Positions 17,201-25,649 of a stretch of 47,651 bases of DNA are shown here, piece by piece. The stretch covers positions 1 through 47,651 of the forward strand of contig JAISQI010000071.1 in the NCBI GenBank assembly GCA_031274295.1, given 5' to 3'. Each line of letters begins with the position of its first letter. The first letter of the stretch is position 1. The position numbers and the translations under genes are program-made. The notes below the pieces were generated by a model, which was not told the origin of the DNA, did no database searches, and was given only the letters and a program-made list of their open reading frames with translations. The DNA is from Holosporaceae bacterium (GTDB lineage: Bacteria > Pseudomonadota > Alphaproteobacteria > UBA3830).

Positions 17201-17638
17201 GTTGTCTTCTAGTAACAGTGCTCCCAGCGATCCGTATATTCCTCCGGTCGCCAGGATTAGATCCTCGGAATATCGTGAAAGAAGATCCAACGAAATTTCC
17301 GGATATGTTGGAGAAGAGGAAGATAAATAGGCATTTGAAACCAACTGAATTAAATTTTGGTAGCCATTTTTATTTTTTACATACAGCAGAACGCTCGTGG
17401 GACGATTTATTTTCTTTGTGTGTTGAATATTCAATTGGCAGGCTATAATTGGCTGAACTCCACGATCGGCGCATTTGGTAGAAAATTCTATGGCTCCGAA
17501 GAGATTGTTGGTATCAGTTACTGCAACGGCGGGCATTCTGTTTTCTTCACATAGCTGCACAAGCTTGTCTATTTTTATAGCCCCCTCCGAAAGAGAGTAT
17601 GCCGAGTGCAGTCGAAGATGAACGAATTGTTTGCTCAT
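14162..17638 (-). CDS. dnaE: DNA polymerase III alpha subunit
   Basis: The replicative polymerase, 1158 residues, close to the usual length for proteobacterial DnaE. The N-terminal PHP domain begins FVHLRLHSAYSLSEGAIK. The palm has PGRGSGAGSIVAW and the aspartate motif MPDFDIDFCQERR, followed by YGYQSVAQIITFGKLQAKAVVRDVGRV. Helix-hairpin-helix and OB-fold regions occupy the last third. Its ATG overlaps the lolD stop (ATGA) and its end overlaps yqaA. DnaE in an operon with lolCD occurs in other alphaproteobacteria. Confidence 0.97.
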   Translation of the reverse strand: MSKQFVHLRLHSAYSLSEGAIKIDKLVQLCEENRMPAVAVTDTNNLFGAIEFSTKCADRGVQPIIACQLNIQHTKKINRPTSVLLYVKNKNGYQNLIQLVSNAYLSSSSPTYPEISLDLLSRYSEDLILATGGIYGSLGALLLEDNVAGAKEYLNFLGGYFNNRLYVELSRHGNERENKIEERAISLAYGLNLPILATNNVCYPQQQDFNPHDVLICIAQGRTIYDSERETSSPEFYFKTPEEMTTLFADLPEAIENTVNIARRCHFMLEKRKPMLPVFKPKSEKNQDEELRDIAVKGLEARLKKFKDQENYSEIRTEYFKRLEYELSMIQKMGFSGYFLIVADYVGWAKLQNIPVGPGRGSGAGSIVAWSVEITDIDPIRFKLFFERFLNPDRLSMPDFDIDFCQERRDEVIDYVQKKYGYQSVAQIITFGKLQAKAVVRDVGRVLAMAYGFIDKISKMIPFNPASPLTLREAIDSEQLLRDLMDSDPQVKNLMEIALKLEGLYRHPSVHAAGVVISDRNLQEMIPLYKDSKSTMPITQFSMKYIESAGLIKFDFLGLKTLTVIQKVLDLLKKVGINLTTQEIPLDDKKTFELLKKVNCVGVFQIESGGMRDVLKKMQPDRVEDLIALVALYRPGPMDDIPKYIACKHGMEPITYLHEKLKPILEETYGVMVYQEQVMQIAQSIGGYTLGQADILRRAMGKKNKDEMLSQKKRFVDGAVERGIALNIAKRLFEQMNKFAGYGFNKSHSTPYGLLTYQTAFLKANYTKEFFAAIMTLDMNNTDKLCASCQDAQKNKIKIIPPDINVSKSEFIIDYSNNAIIYSLAAIKGSGDHVVQEIVKERETNGPYQSIFDFIERLEPRKILNRRFIENFIKSGVFDKLHQNRKQLLESLDIILSVKLSSEQEVLFEKYYPKLVEAEEWGQTEKLQNEFSAIGFYISSHPIQQYENVLKQSSFTPLAEAKELFKSRIVVIINDFSFKTTKTQNKFCILQISDTSMISEATMFSETFTAYRDLIEVGNIVILDVVCQKNEERVRIVIDKVQKFDASKAVKISMKPILPKTPSGALSAPSVSKIFQIKIDGKKELTAIKSLIDNFRKNGSHSIELILPENKKILLPDKYFLTSYDILGLRNAIGINNVIEIIKNYDDRKTLQLDDKTS

Positions 17639-18306
17639 TTTTCTAATAATCTGCCTTCGGAAAGTAAAATTTTTCTGTTCATTTTTTCTGCAAGTTCGTA
17701 ATTGTGCGTAGCCATAATAACGGACAGTTCCGTCTCCCGCATAACCCGCATTAGATCATCAAACACGAGAAATGCCGTTTCCGGATCGAGATTTCCGGTC
17801 GGTTCGTCGGCCAACAGCAGTATCGGATCGTTGGCCATGGCGCGCGCGATCGCCACCCGTTGTTTTTGCCCTCCGGAAAGTTCCGACGGAAAGGAATTTA
17901 GCTTATCTCCCAATCCAAAGCGATGCAACAGGAAATAAGATTTTTCCCGGGCGATCTCTTTTGATACTCCTTTAATTAATTGTGGCAACATAACGTTTTC
18001 AGTCGCGGAAAATTCCTGAAGCAGGTGGTGATACTGATAAACGAATCCGATTTTCGACAATCTGAGAGCTGTTTTTTCTTCGTCGGACATTGCTTTGGTG
18101 TTTTTACCTTCAATAAACGCTAATCCGTCCGTCTGCGCATCCAATAATCCGGCAATGTGCAACAGAGTTGATTTTCCAGATCCTGAAGGCCCTAACAATC
18201 CTATAAATTCAGATTTCTCTACGGATAATGAAATGTCTTTCAACACAAAAGCGTCGTTTTTACAATACTGCTTACTTATGTTTTCCAGTGATATAATATT
18301 CATCAT
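17635..18306 (-). CDS. lolD: Lipoprotein-releasing ABC transporter ATP-binding protein
   Basis: A 223-residue ABC ATPase of the LolCDE complex, which extracts mature lipoproteins from the inner membrane and hands them to LolA. Walker A is GPSGSGKST near residue 38, the signature LSGGQKQRVAIARAMA near 143, and Walker B LLLADEPTGNLD near 163. It sits directly after the lolC/E permease gene with a four-base overlap, and the same overlap to dnaE follows. Lipoproteins seen in this window (Pal, the secretin) would be its cargo. Confidence 0.95.
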   Translation of the reverse strand: MMNIISLENISKQYCKNDAFVLKDISLSVEKSEFIGLLGPSGSGKSTLLHIAGLLDAQTDGLAFIEGKNTKAMSDEEKTALRLSKIGFVYQYHHLLQEFSATENVMLPQLIKGVSKEIAREKSYFLLHRFGLGDKLNSFPSELSGGQKQRVAIARAMANDPILLLADEPTGNLDPETAFLVFDDLMRVMRETELSVIMATHNYELAEKMNRKILLSEGRLLEK

Positions 18307-19541
18307 GAGTATCTTAGTATTTCAGTCGGATTTAATTTGCTGGCTTTCTTCGCCGGATAAATAGTAGCTAAACATGACAATGAAAGCGAAACCAATACCG
18401 TAATAACCACATCCATAGGATTTAACAACGATGGTAAATGGGTTAAAAAATAAACCTCCGGTGAAAAAACTTTTGTATTCAGAATGATATCCAAAAATTT
18501 TTGTATTTTCTGAATATTAACCGAAAAAATTATACCGACCAGAGTACCCATCAAAGTTCCAGACACTCCAATAGACGTTCCCGCCATGAAAAATATCCGC
18601 GTGATCGCCGCCTGTGTTAATCCAATTGTTCGAAGTATCGCTATGTCCTTTTCTTTATCCTTCACAAGCATAATCATACAGGCAATTATGTTAAAACTCG
18701 CCACCAGAGTAATTAGCGTAAGGATCAGAAACATTACGTTTCGCTCGATTTCTACTGCTTTCATGAATGAACTATTGCTCGATTGCCAATCCGAAATTCT
18801 GTATTCGCCGGAAAGCCTGTCCGCAATTTTCTTTTTTAGAACGGATAATTTTAAAGGATCGACAACAAAAACAGAAATGCCTGTAACGGCGTTCTGCATT
18901 TTAAAAAGTTTTTGCGCCATATCCAATGATATATACGACACCGAATTATCATACTCATGCATTCCAGAATTAAAAGTTGCCACCAGTCTAAAAGTTTTTT
19001 TACGGGGCATAAATCCAAAACCAGTTTCGTCCATTTCCGGAGCGATCAGAACCACTTCATCTCCAAGCCCAAGATTTGATCTCCGAGCTAATGCTTCTCC
19101 CAAAATTATTGCTCCCTCGCGCTTAAAACTCTTTAGATCCCCGCTGACTATGTTTTTTGCGATTAAATCTTTTTTCATCAAATCAGCATATAAAATGCCG
19201 TAGGTTAGGGATCCTTTAACGACTCTATTACTAGATATCAGAGACTGCCTTTCGACGACGGGAATCGCCTGCGTTACTTCTCCTAGAGATAAAATTTGTT
19301 CCGACGCTACACCATAATTCGACGAAGTGCCAACTGGATGCAGTACGATATGTCCATTAAACCCTATTACCCTCTCGGTAAATTCTTTTCGAAAACCGTT
19401 CATGACGGACGTAACAATAATAAGCGTCGCAACGCCTAAAATAATACCAATAATGGAAAATCCTGCTATTGCGGAAATAGCCTTTTCCTTTCTTTTGGAT
19501 TTTAGATATCTCCAGGCTAACAATAACTCTGCATATGGCAT
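18303..19541 (-). CDS. lolC: Lipoprotein-releasing ABC transporter permease LolC/E
   Basis: A 412-residue permease with one N-terminal membrane helix after AWRYLKSKRKEKAISAIAGFS, a large periplasmic MacB-like domain (about residues 50-250) and three C-terminal FtsX-type helices ending in a short cytoplasmic tail. This fits LolC/LolE. Only one such gene is present beside lolD, as is usual in alphaproteobacteria, so it may form a homodimer with LolD. Its ATG overlaps the proS stop by one base. Confidence 0.93.
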   Translation of the reverse strand: MPYAELLLAWRYLKSKRKEKAISAIAGFSIIGIILGVATLIIVTSVMNGFRKEFTERVIGFNGHIVLHPVGTSSNYGVASEQILSLGEVTQAIPVVERQSLISSNRVVKGSLTYGILYADLMKKDLIAKNIVSGDLKSFKREGAIILGEALARRSNLGLGDEVVLIAPEMDETGFGFMPRKKTFRLVATFNSGMHEYDNSVSYISLDMAQKLFKMQNAVTGISVFVVDPLKLSVLKKKIADRLSGEYRISDWQSSNSSFMKAVEIERNVMFLILTLITLVASFNIIACMIMLVKDKEKDIAILRTIGLTQAAITRIFFMAGTSIGVSGTLMGTLVGIIFSVNIQKIQKFLDIILNTKVFSPEVYFLTHLPSLLNPMDVVITVLVSLSLSCLATIYPAKKASKLNPTEILRYS

Positions 19542-20806
19542 TATTTTAAAAATCCATCTATCACTTTGTCCGAGGACATTTCGATTATTTCTCCCGTTTT
19601 TCTGTTTTTTAGCTCCACGACTCCATTATCTACTTTTTTCTGACCTATGATGATTTGCCACGGAATTCCTATTAGATCAGCATCCGCCAGCTTCTCTCCT
19701 ACGGTAATATCACGATCGTCATAGAGCACTTCCTTCTTAAAAGATATCGCTTCGTAAATTTTAAGCGCTACGCTACAGCATTTACTATTTTTCAAATGCA
19801 AATTTAGAATAACAACGTCGAAAGGAGACACGGCTTCAGGCCAAATAATTCCGCGATCATCATGAGACGATTCAATAATAGCCGCCACCAGTCTAGAAAC
19901 CCCAATTCCATAGGATCCCATTTCAGGAAAGACTTTTTTCCCTTTTTCGTCCAGAACAAACGTATTCATGGCTTTCGAATATTTAGTACCGAAATAAAAA
20001 ACATGACCAACTTCTATCCCTTTGGAAATCATCAGTTCTTCTTTCGAAATGATAGACTTTTGAGAATCGTATTTCTCGTCCGACACGGCAAATGTGGTCA
20101 TCAATTCATCATCCGACGCTGAGAGTAACTTTTTATCATAATAGAGCGTGCTTTCTCCGGTATCTGCTAAAATATGAAACTCGTGACTCATATTTCCTCC
20201 GATAGCCCCCGAATCGGCTTGAACTGGTATTGGAATTAATCCCATTCTTTTAAACGTTTGGACATATGATTTGAAAACTTTTTCATAGGTTTTTTTTGCG
20301 CTTTCAAAATCTATATCAAACGAATAGGCGTCTTTCATTAGAAATTCCCGTCCTCTCATCACGCCGAATCTCGGGCGGATTTCATCTCTGAATTTCCAAT
20401 GTATTTGGTATAAAATTGTGGGAAGCCCCCTGTAACTTTTAACGTATTTTCTAAAAACGTCCGTGGCTTGCTCCTCATTGGTGGGGCTATAAAGGAAGTT
20501 TCCGCCTTTACGATCTTTAATGCGCAACATTTCTTTGCCGTAGGCGTCGTAACGGCCGCTCTCTATCCATAAATCAGCCGACTGAATCGTTGTAAAATAG
20601 ACACGATTTCCTCCAATTTTATCCTGCTCTTCGCAAATGATTTTGGATATTTTTTCAATGACACGCACGGCAACGGGAAGCCAACAATATATTCCCGACG
20701 CAGTTTGAGAGATCATGCCGGAACGCAGCATTAATTTATGCGAAATTATAGCCGCGTCGGCGGGATCTTCCTTGGATGTTGGAGCAAAAAATTTTGAAAA
20801 CAGCAT
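19541..20806 (-). CDS. proS: Prolyl-tRNA synthetase (short alphaproteobacterial form)
   Basis: A class II aminoacyl-tRNA synthetase of about 421 residues, shorter than the E. coli enzyme because the large editing insertion is missing, as in many alphaproteobacteria. Motif 2 region FRDEIRPRFGVMRGREFLMKDAYSF and motif 3 region GSYGIGVSRLVAAIIE are clear, and the C-terminal anticodon-binding domain contains VGEKLADADLIGIPWQIIIG. The ATG at 20806, starting MLFSKFFAPT, is preceded by GGA and fits the family better than the longer frame. It is first in the operon running to pepP. Confidence 0.95.
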   Translation of the reverse strand: MLFSKFFAPTSKEDPADAAIISHKLMLRSGMISQTASGIYCWLPVAVRVIEKISKIICEEQDKIGGNRVYFTTIQSADLWIESGRYDAYGKEMLRIKDRKGGNFLYSPTNEEQATDVFRKYVKSYRGLPTILYQIHWKFRDEIRPRFGVMRGREFLMKDAYSFDIDFESAKKTYEKVFKSYVQTFKRMGLIPIPVQADSGAIGGNMSHEFHILADTGESTLYYDKKLLSASDDELMTTFAVSDEKYDSQKSIISKEELMISKGIEVGHVFYFGTKYSKAMNTFVLDEKGKKVFPEMGSYGIGVSRLVAAIIESSHDDRGIIWPEAVSPFDVVILNLHLKNSKCCSVALKIYEAISFKKEVLYDDRDITVGEKLADADLIGIPWQIIIGQKKVDNGVVELKNRKTGEIIEMSSDKVIDGFLK

Positions 20807-20830
20807 AATTCCATTTATATAAGATCGCCT

Positions 20831-20860
20831 ATTATAGCAAGCTGCTAAAGAAAAAAACAA
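20831..20860 (-). promoter_or_regulatory. Putative sigma-70 promoter of the proS-lolCD-dnaE operon
   Basis: On the minus strand, a perfect -10 TATAAT (plus 20831-20836) lies 18 bases downstream of TTGTTT (plus 20855-20860). It is about 25 bases before the proposed proS start. No other good promoter was seen between here and pepP. Confidence 0.6.
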
Positions 20861-20961
20861 TTAAAAGACGAAACCCATCGCCATTAGCTTTTCCATTGAT
20901 AGATGAAATTCTATTTTATAATTTTCCAGATCGACCAGCTGTATTGGCAATCTTTCGCGTC

Positions 20962-20990
20962 TTGACCTTCTTCAATAATGTATATAAATA
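20962..20990 (+). promoter_or_regulatory. Putative sigma-70 promoter of tRNA-Cys
   Basis: TTGACC at 20962-20967 and TAAATA at 20985-20990 are separated by 17 bases (TATAAA two bases earlier is an alternative -10). The tRNA begins at 21004. The TTGACC box is the same as that before tRNA-His. Confidence 0.6.
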
Positions 20991-21003
20991 TAGTATCCAG
21001 CGA

Positions 21004-21077
21004 GGCTGGGTGGCAGAGTGGCTATGCAGAGGACTGCAAATCCTTGTACGTCGGTTCGATTCCGGTCCTAGCCTCCA
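21004..21077 (+). tRNA. tRNA-Cys(GCA)
   Basis: A cloverleaf with acceptor GGCTGGG/CCTAGCC (one G-T pair), anticodon stem GAGGA/TCCTT and loop CTGCAAA with anticodon GCA. It has a discriminator U and an encoded CCA. The D arm with GGCTATGC and the T loop TTCGATT are normal. Confidence 0.96.
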
Positions 21078-21113
21078 TTTCATTTACCTACACGAAAACT
21101 GGATTGGTCAAAA

Positions 21114-21821
21114 TTAGAAATAGCAGACCTTTGATATACTCTCAATCGGAAGGGACGCGAATTCACAAAGTTCGATAAACGGAGTTATTGGCTCTTGGCG
21201 ATTTCCAAATGGAGCCGTAAACAAAAATCCTTGCCCGACGTCAACATTGGCATTTTTTACACAATCAAGTTGATCTTGCGTTTCTATTCCTTCTGCGACA
21301 ACCTCACACCCGATATCATGAAAAACCTGTGTGCAAAAATTCAGCAACGCCTGCGATTTTTTACTCCAAGGAGCCTCCTGTACGAATTTTTTATCTATCT
21401 TTACTATGTCAACGGGAAGTTCTTTTAAAAACAACATACTCGAATACTCTGTTCCAAAATCATCCAGAGCAATTTTAATGTTATAATTACGCAGTGAACT
21501 CAAGACCTGTTTAGCGGAATCCAAATTGTCCGGATGAGTATTTTCGCTAACTTCGAGGACTATATTGGAGCCGTCTATACATTTTTTTTCGAGAACATTC
21601 AAAAAAGATCTACAAAAATTTTTGTCGACTATATCTTTTTCCGTCATGTTAATGAATAACTGAAAATTATTTCTATAATCGCAGGACGACGACACGCTAT
21701 CCAACATGCAGGATGCACTCGGATATGTGGAGGCGCCTTCTTTTCTATATAGAGCTTCGTAACCATAAACCGTGTTATCGCTTAGATAAACTAGCGGTTG
21801 CAATCTTATTCTATTTACCAT
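21114..21821 (-). CDS. Stand-alone EAL-domain cyclic-di-GMP phosphodiesterase
   Basis: A 235-residue protein that is essentially one EAL domain, with no GGDEF, sensor or membrane segment. Catalytic residues are complete: E22 of the EAL motif (22-24), N58, E90, D120 and D121 in ALDDFG, K141 in VKIDKKF, E177/E180 in AEGIE, and Q197 in GQGF. It should therefore hydrolyse c-di-GMP to pGpG. It lies just downstream of mutL on the same strand with a short gap and converges on tRNA-Cys. No diguanylate cyclase is in the window. C-di-GMP control would fit the pilin cassettes here, which is inference. Confidence 0.9.
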   Translation of the reverse strand: MVNRIRLQPLVYLSDNTVYGYEALYRKEGASTYPSASCMLDSVSSSCDYRNNFQLFINMTEKDIVDKNFCRSFLNVLEKKCIDGSNIVLEVSENTHPDNLDSAKQVLSSLRNYNIKIALDDFGTEYSSMLFLKELPVDIVKIDKKFVQEAPWSKKSQALLNFCTQVFHDIGCEVVAEGIETQDQLDCVKNANVDVGQGFLFTAPFGNRQEPITPFIELCEFASLPIESISKVCYF

Positions 21822-21864
21822 TATTTCCTCATTTTTTTATTATATAAGGACGTCTAGGAAATTA

Positions 21865-23649
21865 TCAATATCTTTCGAAAAATTTATTTAAATTTTTAAC
21901 GGACAGTGTTACGTAAGAGGGTCTTCCGTGGCAGCATTGCGCAATGTTCGCTGAGTTTTCCATCTGACGCAATAGATGATTCATTTCTTGAATGGATAAC
22001 TTCTTGCCGGCGCGCAAACTTCCATGACACGATATGGTGGATAAAATATGATGTATCTTTTCATCCACTGAATAAGTCTCTCCAAACGTTGCTAATTCAT
22101 CTGCCACGTCGTTTATTAGAGATTTCGCTTCACAAGTTCCAAGAATCGACGGAAGAGCGTTCACCGATATCAAATCATGGGCTAATTTTTCATAGTGAAT
22201 GCCAAATTTCAATATTATATCTTTGTTTTTCTCTAGCTGCTCGATTTGTGACTCTTGCAGCGGGCAAATTTCCGGTAGCAGCAGCGTTTGCGAATCCAGC
22301 GAAAGATTACTTTTCAGTTTTTCGAGGGTAATTCTTTCCGCCGCAGCATGCTGATCTACAATGATCAGGTCATCTCCATTTTCCGCAATTATATAGGTAT
22401 TATCAACCTGATGAATAGCATTTCCCAACGAGACGCCCGACTCTGAACTCTGCGGCGTAAATTGTTCGTCCATGGTTTTTTGATCGGGAGGGCTCTCTTC
22501 TGCAGCGCGATTTTCCAAGACATTACGACTGGTCGAATCTCTTGAAAAAAATTTATGACTGGCTTCAGAACTTGCGTATCTTGGAGTAGTTGAACGCGCC
22601 GGAGTTGAAAAAAAATGATTCTTCGAACGAAATTTATCGACAATTTCCGTTGTCGATTTCATCGCCCCAAATGACGAAAGCGACTTCTTCAATTCTGATA
22701 GGATAAAAAATCTTACTTTTTCGCTATCCTTAAATCTAACTTCAACCTTGGCCGGATGAGCATTCACATCCACTTCATCATATGGCATATCAAGGAATAA
22801 AATAGCTACCGCATATCGTCCCGCAGGAACAAGTCCAGAATACGCTGATTTCAGCGCATAGGTAAAGTTTTTGTCCTTTACAAATCTGTTATTCACGAAA
22901 AAATATTGAGAATTCATGGAGGCTTTATTGAACGTCGGCACTCCGATAAAGCCATGTAATCGAAGTCCGTCTTTTTCAACATTTATTTCGGACGTATTCT
23001 TGGCAAAAGACTCTCCCAAAACACTTTGTACGCGTTCGTATGGATTATCTGTTTTTTCATAGGAAAACTTTTCTTTACTTCCATCGAAAAATTTGAAAGC
23101 AATGTTATGGAACGCCAACGCAAATCTATGGAAAACATTACAACAACTCTCGAGTTCTGACGCATTTGATTTTAAAAACTTCAAACGCGCCGGCGTAGCG
23201 AAAAATAAATCTCGCACCTCCACTGTGGTGCCTTGTTTACGAGTGGCCGGAGTCACCCCCTTATTGTTTGCTCCTTCTAGATTTACAGTCCAAGCCTCGG
23301 AAGACGAATTGTTCGCCGACGTGATGGAAAGACGCGAAATGGACGCAATCGATGGAATGGCTTCTCCCCGAAAGCCAAAAGTATGTATGTCAAATAAATT
23401 GTCCGAGTTTAATTTGGACGTAGCATGGCTAAGTATACAAAGCTCCAACGATTCTTTATCCATGCCACCGCCGTCATCGCAAATCGATATAAAATTTTTC
23501 CCTGCGTCGACAACTTTTACAATAATTTCCTTAGCTCCGGCATCAATGGAGTTTTCCACGAGTTCTTTAATGACAGATGCAGGACGCTCCACGACTTCGC
23601 CCGCTGCAATTTGATTAATTAGATTTTGCGATAATAGCTTTATTGTCAC
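21865..23649 (-). CDS. mutL: DNA mismatch repair protein MutL (endonuclease-type)
   Basis: A 594-residue GHKL ATPase that couples MutS mismatch recognition to strand removal. N-terminal motifs are INQIAAGEVVERPASVIKELVENSIDAGA, DDGGGM and GFRGEAIPSIASIS. The C-terminal domain retains DQHAAAERITLE, which satisfies the DQHA(X)2E(X)4E metal-binding motif of nicking MutL proteins, and CHGRPSY near the end. The start is the GTG at 23649 with GGGAG nine bases upstream; the longer frame has a non-homologous extension. It is transcribed divergently from the FlbD-like gene. Confidence 0.95.
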   Translation of the reverse strand: MTIKLLSQNLINQIAAGEVVERPASVIKELVENSIDAGAKEIIVKVVDAGKNFISICDDGGGMDKESLELCILSHATSKLNSDNLFDIHTFGFRGEAIPSIASISRLSITSANNSSSEAWTVNLEGANNKGVTPATRKQGTTVEVRDLFFATPARLKFLKSNASELESCCNVFHRFALAFHNIAFKFFDGSKEKFSYEKTDNPYERVQSVLGESFAKNTSEINVEKDGLRLHGFIGVPTFNKASMNSQYFFVNNRFVKDKNFTYALKSAYSGLVPAGRYAVAILFLDMPYDEVDVNAHPAKVEVRFKDSEKVRFFILSELKKSLSSFGAMKSTTEIVDKFRSKNHFFSTPARSTTPRYASSEASHKFFSRDSTSRNVLENRAAEESPPDQKTMDEQFTPQSSESGVSLGNAIHQVDNTYIIAENGDDLIIVDQHAAAERITLEKLKSNLSLDSQTLLLPEICPLQESQIEQLEKNKDIILKFGIHYEKLAHDLISVNALPSILGTCEAKSLINDVADELATFGETYSVDEKIHHILSTISCHGSLRAGKKLSIQEMNHLLRQMENSANIAQCCHGRPSYVTLSVKNLNKFFERY

Positions 23650-23742
23650 TTTGTAATCTCCCTTGCGATCATGATACGCCAAAACGATTTTGTTTACCAA
23701 TTTTTCATAAAGCAAATACTAGACTAAGCGCCGGAGGTTTAT

Positions 23743-24924
23743 ATGAAAATTATAGTTGTTGGCGACAAACTCGAGCGTTCCATGTTTGAAATCGTTTCCA
23801 CATCAAGAATATTTGATTGCAACACCTTATTTTTTAAGGAACACATCAAAGCCCCCATAGGTCCGAAGGACGTCATAGTAATCGATGGCGATCTGATTCA
23901 CGCATTACCTCAAGATATAAAAAATACAGTTATATCCGTTGTTACTTCCACAAATTACGCCGTATCACTAGAAAACGAAGTAAGCATATGTCCGCATGAG
24001 CTTAAATCCATAGCCGGAATAATTAGAAGCAAAACCGCCAACTATCCCATTCCGATAGCCGTTGACCCTATAACCAAAAGTGTCTTTCAAATTGCCGATA
24101 GAATTGCCACCACAGACGCCACGGTCCTCATAACCGGGGAAACCGGAACAGGCAAGGAAATCATGGCCAGATATATCCATAAAAACAGCAGCCGAGCTTC
24201 TGAACATTATGTAGCCATCAATTGCGCTGCCATTCCGGAAACACTGCTTGAATCAGAACTGTTTGGCCATGAAAGAGGAGCTTTTACAAATGCGATTCAA
24301 CGAAGAATTGGAAAATTCGAAGAAGCTAATCGGGGAACTATTCTGCTGGATGAAATAAGCGAAATCCCCCCCTATCTGCAATCGAAACTTCTAAGAGTTA
24401 TCCAGGAAAAAGAGATCTCCCGATTGGGAGGAAATGGAACCATAAACATAGACATCAGAATTATCGCCACCAGCAACTGCGATTTATTTAAAGCCGTGTC
24501 CAATGGAAAGTTTCGAGAAGATCTTTTCTATAGATTAAATATTATTCAAATCGAAATGCCAACATTGAATGACCGTTCTCTGGATATTGAACCGCTCGCA
24601 AAATTTTTCTGCGATAAATACTCTGCGGGACAAAAGTCACTATCTCCTCGTGTAATTGCGATGATAAAAAAACATTCCTGGAAAGGAAACATTCGAGAAT
24701 TGGAGAATTTCATACATAGATCCGTTTTGCTTTCGCCGGGTAAGATTATTGATGATTTTATCGTTAACCCGCATACTCGAACTAAAACTCTCATGCAAAT
24801 GGAACAGGAAACCATTCTAAACACGATAGAAAAATTCAACGGGAATAAAACCCTAACTTCCAAAGAGCTGGGAATTCCCCTCCGCACTCTCTACCATAAA
24901 CTTAACTCCTACAAGGCGAGTTAA
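23743..24924 (+). CDS. FlbD-like sigma-54-type transcriptional regulator with altered GAFTGA loop
   Basis: A 393-residue regulator. Residues 1-100 form a degenerate receiver-like domain without a clear phospho-Asp, as in FlbD. An AAA+ enhancer-binding domain follows with Walker A GETGTGKE (132-139) and Walker B TILLDEISE (199-207). The C-terminal Fis-type helix-turn-helix is at about 355-390. The run RRIGKFEEA after the loop closely matches Caulobacter FlbD, which controls flagellar genes. The sigma-54 contact loop reads GAFTNA at 179-184 rather than GAFTGA. The ATG has GGAGG upstream. Orthology to FlbD is likely but unproven; NtrC/NtrX-type regulators are the alternative. Confidence 0.82.
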   Translation: MKIIVVGDKLERSMFEIVSTSRIFDCNTLFFKEHIKAPIGPKDVIVIDGDLIHALPQDIKNTVISVVTSTNYAVSLENEVSICPHELKSIAGIIRSKTANYPIPIAVDPITKSVFQIADRIATTDATVLITGETGTGKEIMARYIHKNSSRASEHYVAINCAAIPETLLESELFGHERGAFTNAIQRRIGKFEEANRGTILLDEISEIPPYLQSKLLRVIQEKEISRLGGNGTINIDIRIIATSNCDLFKAVSNGKFREDLFYRLNIIQIEMPTLNDRSLDIEPLAKFFCDKYSAGQKSLSPRVIAMIKKHSWKGNIRELENFIHRSVLLSPGKIIDDFIVNPHTRTKTLMQMEQETILNTIEKFNGNKTLTSKELGIPLRTLYHKLNSYKAS

Positions 24925-24926
24925 AT

Positions 24927-25649
24927 CTATAATTTGCCGTTATTGCCTTTGATGATCGCAAAAAATACGCAATAGTTTAATTTTATTTTGTGACCACGCA
25001 ACAAAGATACGACGTTTCCCTTATATTGACGCGCCCCTGCTCCTAGTTTTTTAAAGTATCTTACCAACCCGAACGGAGTATCAAATAAAAGATCATATCT
25101 TTTTACTTCGTATTCCATTAATTGGCCCCGCTTTTGGCAAATGCGGATTATTTCATCAATTGATGGATAACATGAAACGGAGACGCCGTATTGACGTAAA
25201 AGATTTTCGTAATCATAAAAACTTTCGTCCAGTAATGTAGAAAAAGCAAAGTACTCACAGTTCTTTAGAATCTTTTCTAAAAAAAGATCGACGGATTCAA
25301 ACCATTGCATAGTTAAATTCGAAACGGCAAGGTGGTATTTTTCGGTAAAGTTGTATCGTTCCGCATCCCCAACGATGTAATTGGCGCTTTTAATCTTCAT
25401 ACGGGAACGGCGGATCATGTTTTCCGAAATATCGCATAACGTATAGACAGCGGCGGGATATACTTTCATCAGTTCAAGGGAGGTGTTGCCCGTACCACTT
25501 CCTATATCCAGGATTTTAGCTATTTTAAGTGGCAGAGTAGATTTTTTCAGCATTTCGACAAGATGAGCTGACGATAGAGTTTGTACTTCAGATACCGAAT
25601 CATATGTTTCGGATGCAGAGTCAAAGGAGGATTTTATTTTTTCTTTCAT
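24927..25649 (-). CDS. bioC: Malonyl-ACP O-methyltransferase BioC
   Basis: A 240-residue SAM-dependent methyltransferase that caps malonyl-ACP (or CoA) as a methyl ester so that fatty acid synthesis can build the pimelate moiety. Motif I is ILDIGSGTGN near residue 46, followed by VGDAERYNF and VSNLTMQWFES, which are typical of BioC. The ATG at 25649 lies within the end of bioH (29-base overlap), so translation is coupled; a TTG two codons earlier is possible. It is last in the biotin operon. The C-terminal half is divergent. Confidence 0.88.
   Translation of the reverse strand: MKEKIKSSFDSASETYDSVSEVQTLSSAHLVEMLKKSTLPLKIAKILDIGSGTGNTSLELMKVYPAAVYTLCDISENMIRRSRMKIKSANYIVGDAERYNFTEKYHLAVSNLTMQWFESVDLFLEKILKNCEYFAFSTLLDESFYDYENLLRQYGVSVSCYPSIDEIIRICQKRGQLMEYEVKRYDLLFDTPFGLVRYFKKLGAGARQYKGNVVSLLRGHKIKLNYCVFFAIIKGNNGKL

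Noticed and set aside
18586-19203. 205-residue plus-strand frame opposite lolC
   Set aside because: It is the antisense shadow of the well-conserved LolC permease, with no ribosome binding site or recognisable domain.
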